Assembly: GCA_947631255.1 (NCBI GenBank)
Contig: CANRKT010000014.1
Coordinates: 1-63,026, forward strand
Source of the DNA: an uncultured Enterobacteriaceae bacterium
Lineage (GTDB): Bacteria; Pseudomonadota; Gammaproteobacteria; Enterobacterales; Enterobacteriaceae
Direction of reading: 5' to 3'
Length of the DNA stretch: 63,026 bases
Both the position numbers and the translations under genes were made by a program. The first letter of the stretch is position 1; every line of letters starts with the position of its first letter. Below the pieces are notes generated by a model. It worked only from the letters and a program-made list of their open reading frames with translations, had not been told where the DNA came from and ran no database searches. Shown here in pieces: positions 38,175-49,080 of this stretch.

Positions 38175-38447
38175 CTAGTGTGCGTCACGAAAACGGGTAT
38201 AGACAATTTTGTAGGTATCGTTGGCGCAATGACCGACGACGCTATTGGCACCTGATTGATCCACTTCATCATTTGGTACGATAGTGAGTGAGAATTCTGA
38301 TTCTGGCACTCCGTTATTGATGATTTTTTGCTGAATACTTGCCTTCACCGTTTCACAAGAATTCGGAGTAGCAAGAGCTGACGTAGCGACAGCGGACGTA
38401 GCGACAGTACAGAGTAACAGGCTTGACCAAATCGAATGTTTCATCAT
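38175..38447 (-). CDS. ynfD: YnfD, DUF1161 periplasmic protein
   Basis: A 90-aa protein with a signal peptide (cut after Ala-Leu-Ala) and the DUF1161 pattern Cys-Glu-Thr-Val-Lys-Ala-Ser-Ile...Val-Pro-Asn-Asp-Glu-Val...Val-Gly-His-Cys. The two cysteines probably form a disulfide. A short duplicated Ala-Thr-Ser-Ala-Val-Ala-Thr-Ser-Ala run is in the signal peptide. Function unknown. In E. coli ynfD lies in the same neighbourhood near ynfE-H. Confidence 0.85.
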   Translation of the reverse strand: MMKHSIWSSLLLCTVATSAVATSALATPNSCETVKASIQQKIINNGVPESEFSLTIVPNDEVDQSGANSVVGHCANDTYKIVYTRFRDAH

Positions 38448-39083
38448 TTTTTCCTTAAAGTGAAGTGAGTAATAAAGATAGCATCTTTAGTAGAAAACAT
38501 TTTAGTTACCAAGACATATTAGAACTATTCTGATAGAGAGCCAGCTCTGAGTAAAAACATTCTGACATTACTGTGAGCCTTGTAGAGCTGCGTTCGCAAG
38601 TCAAAAAATAATGCCTTGAGTGTATAGATGAGAGAGTATATATATTAAAGAAAGTTTTTTACATCGAAATTAAATATATTTCAGATGTATTGTTCCCTCA
38701 AAGTGCAACAGAGTGTTTATTGTTTAACTGAATGCTTTAAATCGGATTGGATATATAACTCTGTTACTTTCTAAATCATCTCATATAAATAATGCCCTTA
38801 TTGAATTATTTAGCAATAATAGCTTTCAATACCGAAAAGTCAACTGAGCAACTGCTTTGGTGTTTTCATTTCTCCTATACTATTTTATTTTTTATAATAT
38901 GCATGTTCATATGTTATCTATTCATAATAAATAAACGATATGATTGCTTAGTGTCATTTTATGAATGATAAGAGTTGTATTAAAAAAACATTAGGCATTC
39001 GATCTCTTTTTAATCAAAAAAGAATTATTATAAGTTATTCATGATGCTTTCTACTTTTTAAATTTAAAAAGGGAATGTTAATA
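38448..39083. other. AT-rich gap before the giant gene
   Basis: About 635 bp with no supportable gene, strikingly AT-rich compared with the core genes. It occupies the place of E. coli ynfEFGH-dmsD-clcB, and must hold the promoter of the large gene. Confidence 0.6.
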
Positions 39084-42000
39084 ATGCCAATGATATCAAA
39101 CGAAAAATGCTTACCATCAACCTCCAGCAGACATCTGCATTCAGTATCAAAAAGAGAATATGCTAAAAAATCAGATAGTGATCCTGATATTACTGAAAAA
39201 ATAGCGACAGTAAATAATCATCATGATGAGTTATTTTTTCAGACCCACAGGTCTATAGAGTCAGAAACAAAAAAAGGCGTATGGTATTATTTAAGTCCTC
39301 TGTTTTGTCAGGATAAAAAGCGTATCGCAGTTGAAGAAATAGAGCTAAATAAGATGCTGGCTGAAGGACAGGCACTGCGGCAGGATGCGGAAAGGGTGAC
39401 TGAGCAATTACAGCAAGCCAGCGAGGTACATCCTCCTGTATTTTCGTTAAAAACCAAGACAGGTTTACTCATGGGTGCAGTACTCATAGTGACCGGAAGC
39501 GTCGGACTTTACATGCGACGAACGTCGATGAATGAGTATAAAGAAGGATTTTCTTCAGATAATTCGTTTAGAAATACTGAGGAAATGAAAAAATATAACA
39601 ATACAAAAAGCAATGTAATTTCTCTCGGTATTATGAGTGATGATATAAATATACATAATAAAAGAGCGGTTGTTTCTGTAATAACTGATGAGAAATATAA
39701 AAAAACAGATAACGAGAGATATGAACTCACTGACCAGACATTAGAACGATGTCGTGATCATCTGCTAAACTATCTTAATATATTTTCTGCAGTGGATGAA
39801 AATACAACGGATAAAGAGATGGCATATATAATGTTATCTTTGATACATAAAGATCCCACTCAAGAAACTGAACTGGCAAGAATATCTCTGTATAGAAGCG
39901 GTCTTTATGGCGAAAAAAAGGGCGAGCCGATAAGTTCAAATGTACAACAGCAGTTGGTTAATAACTTATTATCTTTATTGCTGTATGGGCAATCTTCAGA
40001 TGATTATTTGATCAACGTTTTTTCAAAAAATAGATATGTTTCAATTAAAGACTTTGCGAGCAAAGTAGTAAAGAATGAGTATGGTAGTGATCAATCATCA
40101 GGTGAAATGAGCTATTTTTATGCGAACTATCTTAATTCTACTATGCCACTTCTTTCTCTGAAATTGAGCGAGCATTCTAATATTTTAGTCGGAAGTGTTA
40201 GCTGGTTTTTGGTTTACCTCAGCTCGGTGACAGAGTGGGTGGATGCGAAAAGATACGATGAATCGAAAGCGATAATGCAAGGTTTTAAAATACTTCAGTA
40301 TTTTTTATCAGGGGATCTGGAAGAAACGAGTAAGATAAAAATTAATTTTGGGTTGAAGTTCTGTGCGTTATATTTTAATACTACACTGACACCTAAAACA
40401 CTACCTGGCTTTTCATTCTTATGGGATATTTATTATAATGAATATGTTAAACATGAAAATATTTTAACTAGCCTTGAAGAAATATTAGTTAAAATATCAA
40501 GCGATATTAAAAGTGAAAATATTGAAAGTCAAGATTGGATCTCCCAAAATAAATTTGCTGAGAATATGTTGCAGAGTCGTTGTTTAAGAAAATATCCATT
40601 TCTATATTATAAGCGAAATGATCAAAGAGAAAGAATCAATGTAAGAGAGTTCATTAATTCAACAACGGAACACGTATGGTGTATTCGACATCAACCCAAT
40701 GATAATAAAACCTTTCAAATTAAACTTCCTATAATTAAATATGAATATGAGAGATTATTAGCTAATGCTTTAAAGATAATTGATGATATAAATAGATTTT
40801 GCCTGTCAGTTGCATTCACCCAAAATGATTATTTTAATGTTGGCATGGACTGGGATGAGTTTAGCTTTATCAATAAATCAGCTTTGAAAGTAGTAACGTT
40901 AGAATTTAGTGAGATCCGCACAGTTCAAACTAATCCATATATGCCAAAATTTAAAAACACACACAGCAAAGAAACATTTTCTTTTTTCACGGCCACATAT
41001 GATAACGAACAACGTATTTACGCTATTGATATTACTCATAGACAACCCCTTCAGAGAGTAAGAAATAGTGATGAATATATTATTAAAAGCAAAGCGCAAT
41101 TCTTTGATGTAGAACATCGTAACTTCTATAAAGACAAAGGCATTGTTGTTAAGGAAAATAGGATGGTCAATATATCTATTTCCAGAAAAGAACCGACTTC
41201 TCTTTTCATCGAAAAAATAATAAATCAACAAAGAGAGAAGTTGCAAATGATTATTAATAAAAATAATGACGAGTTTTTATATCTGGATGAGGTAATATTA
41301 CAGTCGATTAAGGATATATTAATCCCATTTTATTCCTGTGTGACATCCGTACAACAAGGTGATTTATTTGATTCTATTATTAGCTGTTTGGCTGATTTTT
41401 TATTTATAGTGGTGCCGACAGGAAAAGTAGTTATAAAAACAATGGGTAAGCTTACTGAGCGAATGGTTGATATAGGGTTGCTGATAAGGAATAATAAGAT
41501 TTTTCATCAAAATGGACGTATTAACTGGCGAAAAGTAATTAATGATCCCTATGTTTACAATACGGTTTCCAATGAGCGGAGTATGCTCAATACTGTTTTT
41601 CTTAAACTGTTTTTAGACAATGTTGATCCTGGGGTTGGTGTAGTGAAAGATATCAGTAAAATGTTCAAGAGCACAGCCTTAAATATTATGAGGGGTGAGC
41701 TTGTTCGTCTTCCTTTTATTATGGTTAAACAATTATCAAATATCTTTGAATTTGGCATTCGTATTAAATCAATAATAGACTCTTCGAGGAAAGTAATTAT
41801 TAAAGCATCAAAACCCTCAGGGAGATTAGCGACAGGGAAGGGCACTGGTACTCTGAACCAGAATGGTGAGATATTTTCTCATCCACTATATGATAGTGCT
41901 TATCAGTTTGGTGATTATTATGTTTGTTATTCAGATAAGTATGGTGTTGAACTATTAATGGGCATAACTGAAGAAAAAACAAAAAATGATGAGTATATCT

Positions 42001-44393
42001 ATGTAATATTAGGCGAGGATGAATTTCAGGGTGTTCTTTTTCGATTCTTTTTTAGAGATAGTGTATCAGGTGAACCTAATCTTATTCCCTGGTTACCTCT
42101 TGAAACTAATGTGGAAAGAATAAATTTTTCCAGTAGGAGAAATACTACAATGGTACAGGAGGTGAAATTTAATCATGATGTAAATAATCCGTTTAATAGT
42201 ATCATCTATTATCCTAAATACCTGTGTTATCTTTCCATTGATAATCTGCGGAGAGGTGATGTATATGATATATATAGAATAAATAACATTCATTATTTAT
42301 TCTTCCCTGAAGGAGGCTACTTGCGCCCGGTATATGACGGGGACGACACTCAAATATATAGTAAAGAAGAGGCATTTTCTACTCATTACATTATGAAGGA
42401 TGGTGAAGGGAATTTAATTATTAGGAAAGAGCAAAGAGAAAGAGATTCCAAGGATCTCAGACCCGGAATTGAATATATATTCAATATGAATGATAATCAG
42501 ACTGATTATACATATCGTCAGGCTGGAATGTTTTTACGTCTTGACGCTAATGAATTATTTTTAAAAGTATCAAGGTATTCTTTTAGGTTAGGGCTGATGA
42601 ATATAAAAAATCAGTTTGTCATACGTGCTGGCAAACATGATCCCACCTCGTTTATCGTTGCTTGGGATTCTGTTGAAAATGAATTTGTTCCGGCAAAGCC
42701 CTACCTTAAAAAAACCTCATCGCATGTTGGAAATACATTAGAGAATGAGATTGCTAAATATTGCGAACAGGGTGATATATTGTATAAATATCCTACGCTA
42801 TTGCTGGGTGGGGCTGTTTCCTATACGTCTGAACTAAAATTAAAAGTTCGGGACTCTTATTATCCTTTAGAACATCCAGTTAATGGCATCTTTTATTTAA
42901 AGTGTAGTACCGGAACAGCTGTGAAAAGTTTTACGTTATTTTATGATTTGTTCTCTGAAAGCTTTGAGTTTATTTTGCCGGACTATTTTACTCCTTCGCC
43001 TTATGAAATTCTAATCAAATATCTATTCCCTGTATACCAATATCCAGATATGATTGATTTAATTGATCTGAATAATGATATCTATAACGATAAATTAAAA
43101 ATGAGATTGCATCAGGCCGCTTTTCTACAGCGTTGTAACCCTGTAGATCGGATGGATACATTACTGCTTCCAATAGCGCAAATATATTCTTGGGAATTAC
43201 ATCATGATACACTCCCTTTCCAGAGATTATATCCCGCAGCTGCATTGTGGATGACATGGCAGCGTCAATTACACCAGTTAATTAAAAATAACTTCCCTTA
43301 TGAACTTCCGCTTGTAGAAAAAATACAGTTGCAGAGCAAAAATGAAAACATAGCTAATACAAATGGGCTGTTAATTAATAGTAGGTATACAGATGATGAG
43401 GCCATCTGGATCAGTAATAATGAAAGAGATATGCCAATTATTTTTTATAGCACTAAAGATGCTTTTTATACTAAAGAATTAGAGATAAAGAACGGGGCGA
43501 GACAATGGATTCCGACAGTGAAATATTCTCACCCTCTTTCTGTGACACAATTTATGTATGAAAAAGACATACATCCTAAGATTATAAAAATGCTGTATCA
43601 TATAAATGTAAAGGTGGCCGATTGTCATAGATTTAGTGATCAACTCAATATTGATTTTAAATCAGAAAAAAGAGCCTACTTTATTATATCTCCTGGTGGT
43701 GAATGGGTCGCCTCAATCGATGAGGATCATCAAGTGATTATTTATAATTTGTGGGATGAAAGATTGATTTACTTAATGCATTCAGAGTATTTTGTCTTTG
43801 CATCCAATAGCTTTGCGTTACTTGATTTTCATCCCAATGATTATCATCTGCTCATGCTTTCTGATGATGGTTCACTCTATTATCCAAAAGATAATACATG
43901 GCATGATAGTAAACAAAATAAATATTTATGGTCACCGCCAATAAGTTTTTTCCCTTCTTTTTTTAGCCATGATCATCGTTTTATGGGATTCAAGAATAAA
44001 GAAAATTTTGATGTTATTCTTTATGATCAGAAACGAAAGCTGGCGACTTTACTAAAACGGCCTCAAGGCGCTTCTCTTAATGGAAATATCACAGCAATTT
44101 CTTTTTCTGCATTGAATGCTGTTGTGGCGTTAGCATTCGATGATGGAGAGGTTTATTTATACGATCTCATTAGTGAACGGAAAGAATTTACGATTAACCC
44201 TATCGCGAGTGTTAAATTAAATAATACTATAAATAATAAAAAATATAATAATATCCTGATGCGTTTTGAAGGGATCTTCAATAGTTTAACTATTATTCAT
44301 CCTGAGGGAGAATGGAACTCATCTAGTCAAGTTAAAGACGTCACTTATACCCGAAGTCGTTATGGCTTTCATAATGCAGCCCCTAGTGATTAG
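39084..44393 (+). CDS. very large protein of unknown function, toxin- or effector-like
   Basis: About 1769 aa from ATG 39084 (AAAAGGGA nine bases before; ATG 39075 lies too close). No Sec signal is seen. Residues about 85-115 form a charged coiled coil, and about 127-147 (Leu-Leu-Met-Gly-Ala-Val-Leu-Ile-Val-Thr-Gly) a membrane helix. A second hydrophobic region near 750-790 reads Ile-Pro-Phe-Tyr-Ser-Cys-Val-Thr-Ser, a pattern I associate, without certainty, with large dermonecrotic-toxin-like proteins. Residues about 1530-1720 have repeated WD40-like strands (Gly-Glu-Trp-Val-Ala-Ser-Ile; Asp-Gly-Glu-Val-Tyr-Leu-Tyr-Asp-Leu). The gene is AT-rich with codon use unlike its neighbours, so it was probably acquired. 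No catalytic motif was recognised. Confidence 0.75.
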   Translation: MPMISNEKCLPSTSSRHLHSVSKREYAKKSDSDPDITEKIATVNNHHDELFFQTHRSIESETKKGVWYYLSPLFCQDKKRIAVEEIELNKMLAEGQALRQDAERVTEQLQQASEVHPPVFSLKTKTGLLMGAVLIVTGSVGLYMRRTSMNEYKEGFSSDNSFRNTEEMKKYNNTKSNVISLGIMSDDINIHNKRAVVSVITDEKYKKTDNERYELTDQTLERCRDHLLNYLNIFSAVDENTTDKEMAYIMLSLIHKDPTQETELARISLYRSGLYGEKKGEPISSNVQQQLVNNLLSLLLYGQSSDDYLINVFSKNRYVSIKDFASKVVKNEYGSDQSSGEMSYFYANYLNSTMPLLSLKLSEHSNILVGSVSWFLVYLSSVTEWVDAKRYDESKAIMQGFKILQYFLSGDLEETSKIKINFGLKFCALYFNTTLTPKTLPGFSFLWDIYYNEYVKHENILTSLEEILVKISSDIKSENIESQDWISQNKFAENMLQSRCLRKYPFLYYKRNDQRERINVREFINSTTEHVWCIRHQPNDNKTFQIKLPIIKYEYERLLANALKIIDDINRFCLSVAFTQNDYFNVGMDWDEFSFINKSALKVVTLEFSEIRTVQTNPYMPKFKNTHSKETFSFFTATYDNEQRIYAIDITHRQPLQRVRNSDEYIIKSKAQFFDVEHRNFYKDKGIVVKENRMVNISISRKEPTSLFIEKIINQQREKLQMIINKNNDEFLYLDEVILQSIKDILIPFYSCVTSVQQGDLFDSIISCLADFLFIVVPTGKVVIKTMGKLTERMVDIGLLIRNNKIFHQNGRINWRKVINDPYVYNTVSNERSMLNTVFLKLFLDNVDPGVGVVKDISKMFKSTALNIMRGELVRLPFIMVKQLSNIFEFGIRIKSIIDSSRKVIIKASKPSGRLATGKGTGTLNQNGEIFSHPLYDSAYQFGDYYVCYSDKYGVELLMGITEEKTKNDEYIYVILGEDEFQGVLFRFFFRDSVSGEPNLIPWLPLETNVERINFSSRRNTTMVQEVKFNHDVNNPFNSIIYYPKYLCYLSIDNLRRGDVYDIYRINNIHYLFFPEGGYLRPVYDGDDTQIYSKEEAFSTHYIMKDGEGNLIIRKEQRERDSKDLRPGIEYIFNMNDNQTDYTYRQAGMFLRLDANELFLKVSRYSFRLGLMNIKNQFVIRAGKHDPTSFIVAWDSVENEFVPAKPYLKKTSSHVGNTLENEIAKYCEQGDILYKYPTLLLGGAVSYTSELKLKVRDSYYPLEHPVNGIFYLKCSTGTAVKSFTLFYDLFSESFEFILPDYFTPSPYEILIKYLFPVYQYPDMIDLIDLNNDIYNDKLKMRLHQAAFLQRCNPVDRMDTLLLPIAQIYSWELHHDTLPFQRLYPAAALWMTWQRQLHQLIKNNFPYELPLVEKIQLQSKNENIANTNGLLINSRYTDDEAIWISNNERDMPIIFYSTKDAFYTKELEIKNGARQWIPTVKYSHPLSVTQFMYEKDIHPKIIKMLYHINVKVADCHRFSDQLNIDFKSEKRAYFIISPGGEWVASIDEDHQVIIYNLWDERLIYLMHSEYFVFASNSFALLDFHPNDYHLLMLSDDGSLYYPKDNTWHDSKQNKYLWSPPISFFPSFFSHDHRFMGFKNKENFDVILYDQKRKLATLLKRPQGASLNGNITAISFSALNAVVALAFDDGEVYLYDLISERKEFTINPIASVKLNNTINNKKYNNILMRFEGIFNSLTIIHPEGEWNSSSQVKDVTYTRSRYGFHNAAPSD

Positions 44394-44516
44394 ACTCATT
44401 TTTCACAGAGTAGTCATTGGTCATATTTTACAGTATTGAATAGGTTTTGTTGAATAAATCGAACGTTAAGGAGATCTCTCATTGATTATCCATCAATACA
44501 GCGGAACTGTTAGGAG

Positions 44517-45086
44517 TCAAGATCGACTGCAACTGTTGGCTGCATGGAGATGATGCTCTGCCGTCTTGTGTTTAGTTAGAAATTGGTCCTGGAAAATACA
44601 CATTCTGATTGTGGTGCGGTATTGCCCATTAATAAAAAATTCGTCTACCAGTTCACCTTCGGTGATAAAGCCTAATTTTTTATAGATATGAACGGCTTTT
44701 TCGTTTTCTTTATCAACTATCAGGTAAAGTTTATACAGATTGAGGACACTGAAAGCATAATCCATTGCCAGTCTGGCCGCCCGGGACGCCAGGCCTTTAC
44801 CCTGATACTCCGGAGAAATAATGATTTGAAACTCTGCCCGGCGATGAATGTGGTTTATTTCTACCAGTTCAACCAGACCTGCCTTATCACCATTGCATTC
44901 AATAACAAAGCGACGTTCGCTCTGATCATGAATATGCTTATCATATAAATCAGAGAGTTCGACGAAGGCTTCATAGGGTTCTTCAAACCAATAACGCATC
45001 ACACTGGCGTTATTATCTAGTTGATGAACAAAACGCAAATCTTCGCGTTCCAGAGGTCGAAGTTTAATCGTTAAATCGCTGCACAT
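44517..45086 (-). CDS. speG: SpeG, spermidine N-acetyltransferase
   Basis: A 189-aa GNAT enzyme with the acetyl-CoA loop [10 protein letters not shown] and the spermidine-site stretch [13 protein letters not shown], nearly identical to E. coli SpeG. The open frame reaches 45122, but those codons lie in a terminator stem, so ATG 45086 is the likely start. It detoxifies excess spermidine and spermine by N1-acetylation. Confidence 0.95.
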   Translation of the reverse strand: MCSDLTIKLRPLEREDLRFVHQLDNNASVMRYWFEEPYEAFVELSDLYDKHIHDQSERRFVIECNGDKAGLVELVEINHIHRRAEFQIIISPEYQGKGLASRAARLAMDYAFSVLNLYKLYLIVDKENEKAVHIYKKLGFITEGELVDEFFINGQYRTTIRMCIFQDQFLTKHKTAEHHLHAANSCSRS

Positions 45087-45103
45087 AAGAAACCCTAATG
45101 ATT

Positions 45104-45135
45104 TAGTAAGCTCCTGATTCATCAGGAGCTTACTA
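45104..45135. terminator. 14-bp perfect hairpin between ynfB and speG
   Basis: TAGTAAGCTCCTGA and its exact complement around a four-base loop. It lies 20 bp past the ynfB stop and overlaps the upstream open part of the speG frame, which argues for the shorter speG start. Confidence 0.85.
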
Positions 45136-45154
45136 CAGATGAGAGGGGACTAAA

Positions 45155-45499
45155 TTACGGCTTGGCTATACGGCCATTACGACGATCAAGGCAGCGCTGG
45201 GTGTTAGGTTCCCAGTAAACATTGAGATCGACGCTTTCCATGCATTTATCACGCAAGTCTCTCGCACTAATATCTTTATCAAAGTCTTTTTCAATCTGAT
45301 TATTCACTTTGTGACGTAGTGAACGGGTATCATTCCATTGTTCCTTTTCCATAGCCGCTTGCTGCTTACTTTGGGCGCTATCACCGGACTCAATAATGAG
45401 TTTGTTGGTCTGGGCATGAACGACATGCGTGAGAGCAAAAGTACTTAATACCAGAGCCAGACTGACATGCGCTAAAGGTTTGAGGAGGCTTGTCTTCAT
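45155..45499 (-). CDS. ynfB: YnfB, UPF0482 periplasmic protein
   Basis: A 114-aa protein with a signal peptide ending Val-His-Ala. The mature part contains [11 protein letters not shown] and [13 protein letters not shown], typical of UPF0482. Two cysteines may form a disulfide. Function unknown. Divergent from ynfA, as in E. coli. Confidence 0.93.
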   Translation of the reverse strand: MKTSLLKPLAHVSLALVLSTFALTHVVHAQTNKLIIESGDSAQSKQQAAMEKEQWNDTRSLRHKVNNQIEKDFDKDISARDLRDKCMESVDLNVYWEPNTQRCLDRRNGRIAKP

Positions 45500-45606
45500 A
45501 ACCGATTCCTTTTAAGGTAGTAACACTTCTGAATATTATATCACTGCGAAATGCATGAGCCTATTTTTGCCGCATCCAGCCCTGACAATCTGACTACTTT
45601 GACACG

Positions 45607-45933
45607 ATGATCAAGACAACGCTGCTTTTTTTTGTAACCGCTTTAGCGGAGATTATTGGTTGCTTTCTGCCCTGGCTATGGCTAAAGCGTGATGGATCCC
45701 CCTGGTTGCTCGTTCCAGCGGCAGTTTCTTTGGTCTTTTTTGTCTGGTTATTGACACTGCATCCGGCAGCGAGCGGACGGGTATATGCCGCTTATGGCGG
45801 AGTATATGTGATGACCGCGTTGCTATGGCTGCGTTTTGTTGATGGCGTCAAACTCAGCATCTATGACTGGAGCGGGGCGTTTATCGCTTGTTGCGGTATG
45901 ATGATTATTGTTGCTGGCTGGGGTAAGTCCTGA
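45607..45933 (+). CDS. ynfA: YnfA, small inner-membrane transporter (UPF0060)
   Basis: A 108-aa protein with four membrane helices, including [11 protein letters not shown] and [11 protein letters not shown]. It is related to the SMR efflux fold, and in some enterobacteria it confers tolerance to dyes and quaternary amines. Intact and of normal length. Confidence 0.94.
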   Translation: MIKTTLLFFVTALAEIIGCFLPWLWLKRDGSPWLLVPAAVSLVFFVWLLTLHPAASGRVYAAYGGVYVMTALLWLRFVDGVKLSIYDWSGAFIACCGMMIIVAGWGKS

Positions 45934-46083
45934 ACCGCAGTTCTGTGAGACGGGTTAATCGAAAAAAGGGGCAATACAGCGTACTGCCCTGAAACAGCGA
46001 AACGAGAGGCATTAGAGCGAATCACTCCTGGAGCTATTGAACGAATACAGGGGGGTTAACGCCTGTTTCTGCGGGTCCAGATC

Positions 46084-46833
46084 TTAACTGCCCCGGTTCA
46101 CGCTCAGTCCGGCAAAGCTCTGACTCACTGGCATCATTTCCAGCGTATTGATATTGACATGTTTGGGTAAGTTAGCCACCCACCAGACGGCTTCAGTCAC
46201 ATCTTCTGGTGTTAATGCATTCGCATTTTCATAGGCAAGTTCTGCCTTAGCATCATCACCCTTAAAACGCACATTTGAGAACTCTGTTCCACCCACTAAG
46301 CCAGGTTCAATATCCGTGACACGGACCGACGTTTTTTGTAGATCAGCACGTAAATTGAGACTGAACTGACGGACAAAGGCTTTTGTTGCACCGTAAACGT
46401 TGCCACCCGCGTAAGGCCAGCGCCCTGCGGTAGAGCCAATGTTGATAATATGACCACTGTTACGTTCAACCATGCCCGGTAATAGCGCATGTGTCATATA
46501 GACCAGGCCTTTATTGTTCGTATCAATCATGGTTTCCCAGTCATCCAGACTGGCTTTTTGCGCAGGTTCTAAACCTAATGCCAGGCCCGCATTATTGACC
46601 AACACATCGATATTACGCCATTCTGCCGGAAGCTCAGTCAGCGTTTTTTCTATTGCAGCACGATCCCGAACATCAAGAACCAGAGTCAGGATTGCATCAC
46701 CTAACTCCTGTTTAAGTGCCTGCAATCGCTCCTGGCGGCGACCGGTAGCAATGACTTTATGTCCATTATTCACAAAACGACGGGTAATACTCTCACCAAA
46801 TCCGGCTGTTGCACCCGTAACTAATATAATCAT
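46084..46833 (-). CDS. ydfG: YdfG, NADP-dependent 3-hydroxy acid dehydrogenase
   Basis: 249 aa from ATG 46833 (ACAAAGGAAAATAGG upstream); the frame is open to 46962 without coding character. A short-chain dehydrogenase with Thr-Gly-Ala-Thr-Ala-Gly-Phe-Gly at the NADP site, Asn-Asn-Ala-Gly, the catalytic Ser in Gly-Ser-Thr-Ala-Gly and Tyr-x3-Lys in Tyr-Gly-Ala-Thr-Lys. It oxidises serine, threonine and 3-hydroxy acids and reduces malonic semialdehyde. Divergent from dcp. Confidence 0.95.
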   Translation of the reverse strand: MIILVTGATAGFGESITRRFVNNGHKVIATGRRQERLQALKQELGDAILTLVLDVRDRAAIEKTLTELPAEWRNIDVLVNNAGLALGLEPAQKASLDDWETMIDTNNKGLVYMTHALLPGMVERNSGHIINIGSTAGRWPYAGGNVYGATKAFVRQFSLNLRADLQKTSVRVTDIEPGLVGGTEFSNVRFKGDDAKAELAYENANALTPEDVTEAVWWVANLPKHVNINTLEMMPVSQSFAGLSVNRGS

Positions 46834-46960
46834 CCTATTTTCCTTTGTACTTTTGTAGTATGGAAATACCTTAGCACGGTAATCTGTTCGGGCAATCTTT
46901 TTACCCATAATGCTGTAAGCAACTCGAATTATTGGCGATATCATTTCCAGGGAGTTAACC

Positions 46961-49006
46961 ATGTCTGCTGAAAATCCTTTATTTACCCTCAGTCTGCTGC
47001 CTTACCAGGCACCTTGTTTTGATACTCTGGAGGAGGCGCATTATCGACCTGCTTTTGATGAAGCGACGCGTATTAAAAGGGCTGAGATCGCCGCAATTGC
47101 TAATAACCCTGATACTCCCACCTTTAATAACACCTATTTAGCACTTGAACAGAGTGGGGAGATGCTCAACCGGGTAAGCAATATTTTTTACGCCATGTCT
47201 GCCGCCGATACCAATGACTATCTGGAACAATTGGAAGCTGAATTTTCCAGTGAGCTGGCAGAGCTGAACGATGACATTCGTCTCAATGAACGTCTGTTCG
47301 CACGTCTGGATGAGGTTTATCAGCAACGCCAACAGCTCGCGCTGGATAAGGAATCACTGAGGCTGGTTGAAGTCGTCTGGCAGCGTTTCAGTTTATCCGG
47401 GGCGACACTTGGGACCGCTGAAAAAACACAGATCAAGGCATTAAATAAAGAGGCTGCGCAGTTAACCAGTCAGTTTAATCAGCATCTTCATGCGGCCACT
47501 AAAGCCGCGGCTCTGGTGGTTGATGATGTTTTACAGCTTGATGGCTTTACCGCGAGTGAAATCGCCGCTGCGGCGCAAACGGCAAAGGACAGCGGACAGG
47601 AAGGTAAATGGATTATTCCCTTACTGAACTTCACCCAACATCCCGCTCTGCAAACGCTGACACACAGAGCGACACGAGAAAAACTTTTCCTCGCAGGATG
47701 GGATCGTACTCAGCGTCAGGACGCTAATGATACCCAGGCTATCGTTGCACGCCTGGTGACCTTGCGGGCTGAGCAGGCGAAACTGCTCGGTTTTGAAAAT
47801 TATGCGGCATGGAAAATGGCCGATCAGATGGCTAAAACACCCGCATCAGCATTACAGTTTATGCGTGATATTGTTCCTGCGGCGACAGCGAGAGCAACGC
47901 GTGAACAGCAAGATATTCAACAGGTAATGGATAAACAGAATAGCGGATATCCGCTGGCTGCGTGGGACTGGCAGTTTTTCGCTCAACAAGTCAGAATGGA
48001 AAAATACTCTCTCGATGAAAGGCAAATTAAACCCTATTTTGAGCTAGGCAATGTGCTTCATAAAGGGGTTTTTTGGGTAGCAAGCCAGTTATTTGGCCTG
48101 CAGTTTGTCGAGCGTTTTGATATTCCCGTTTATCATCCTGATGTCCGTGTCTGGGAAATTATTGACGCAGACGGTGAGGGCATTGCACTATTTTACGGTG
48201 ATTTCTTTGCGCGTAGCAGTAAGTCTGGTGGCGCATGGATGGGCAACTTTGTTGACCAGTCCCGGCTGCATAATACCTCACCGGTTATTTACAATGTGTG
48301 TAACTATCTTAAACCTGTTGCAGGTGAACCTGCCTTGCTCTCCTGGGACGATGTTGTGACACTGTTCCACGAATTTGGCCATACACTGCATGGTTTATTC
48401 GCGAATCAGCATTTTCCAACGCTTTCGGGTACCAACACTCCGCGTGATTTCGTTGAGTTTCCCTCACAGATCAATGAGCACTGGGCTAGTCAACCTGAAG
48501 TTTTTGCGCATTATGCCCGGCATTATCAGAGTGATGAGCCCATGCCAGACAGGTTGCGTGAACAGCTGTTCCGTTCGGCACAGTTTAACAAAGGTTATGA
48601 TATGACCGAGTTACTGTCGGCGGCCTTGCTTGATTTACGCTGGCACAGTCTGGAAACAAAAACGGTCGTTGAGGATATCGTCGGGCTGGAAGAGCAGATC
48701 CTGGCTGATGAGCAAATAGGGCTGAAAGCGGTTCCGCCTCGTTACCGCAGTAGCTATTTTGCCCATATTTTTGCAGGCGGATATGCGGCAGGTTATTACG
48801 CTTATATCTGGACGCAAATGCTGGCCGATGATGGTTATCAATGGTTTGTCGAGCAGGGGGGATTAACTCGCGAGAATGGTCAGCGTTTTCGTGACGCTAT
48901 TCTATCTCGAGGTAACAGTGAGGATTCTGAGTGGCTATACCAGAACTGGCGCGGACATGCCCCGCTGCGTGAACCGATGCTTAAAAATCGCGGACTGGTA
49001 AAATAG
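46961..49006 (+). CDS. dcp: Dcp, peptidyl-dipeptidase
   Basis: A 681-aa M3-family zinc peptidase, the same length as the E. coli enzyme. The zinc motif His-Glu-Phe-Gly-His lies in Leu-Phe-His-Glu-Phe-Gly-His-Thr-Leu-His-Gly, with the third ligand in Phe-Val-Glu-Phe-Pro-Ser-Gln. It releases C-terminal dipeptides from peptides. Divergent from ydfG. Confidence 0.96.
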   Translation: MSAENPLFTLSLLPYQAPCFDTLEEAHYRPAFDEATRIKRAEIAAIANNPDTPTFNNTYLALEQSGEMLNRVSNIFYAMSAADTNDYLEQLEAEFSSELAELNDDIRLNERLFARLDEVYQQRQQLALDKESLRLVEVVWQRFSLSGATLGTAEKTQIKALNKEAAQLTSQFNQHLHAATKAAALVVDDVLQLDGFTASEIAAAAQTAKDSGQEGKWIIPLLNFTQHPALQTLTHRATREKLFLAGWDRTQRQDANDTQAIVARLVTLRAEQAKLLGFENYAAWKMADQMAKTPASALQFMRDIVPAATARATREQQDIQQVMDKQNSGYPLAAWDWQFFAQQVRMEKYSLDERQIKPYFELGNVLHKGVFWVASQLFGLQFVERFDIPVYHPDVRVWEIIDADGEGIALFYGDFFARSSKSGGAWMGNFVDQSRLHNTSPVIYNVCNYLKPVAGEPALLSWDDVVTLFHEFGHTLHGLFANQHFPTLSGTNTPRDFVEFPSQINEHWASQPEVFAHYARHYQSDEPMPDRLREQLFRSAQFNKGYDMTELLSAALLDLRWHSLETKTVVEDIVGLEEQILADEQIGLKAVPPRYRSSYFAHIFAGGYAAGYYAYIWTQMLADDGYQWFVEQGGLTRENGQRFRDAILSRGNSEDSEWLYQNWRGHAPLREPMLKNRGLVK

Positions 49007-49080
49007 GCACGCTAAAGGCGGTTATATTTTGTTCTGCGCGCTATACTAAGAATAGCCGTACAATGATGATGAGGAAAATG

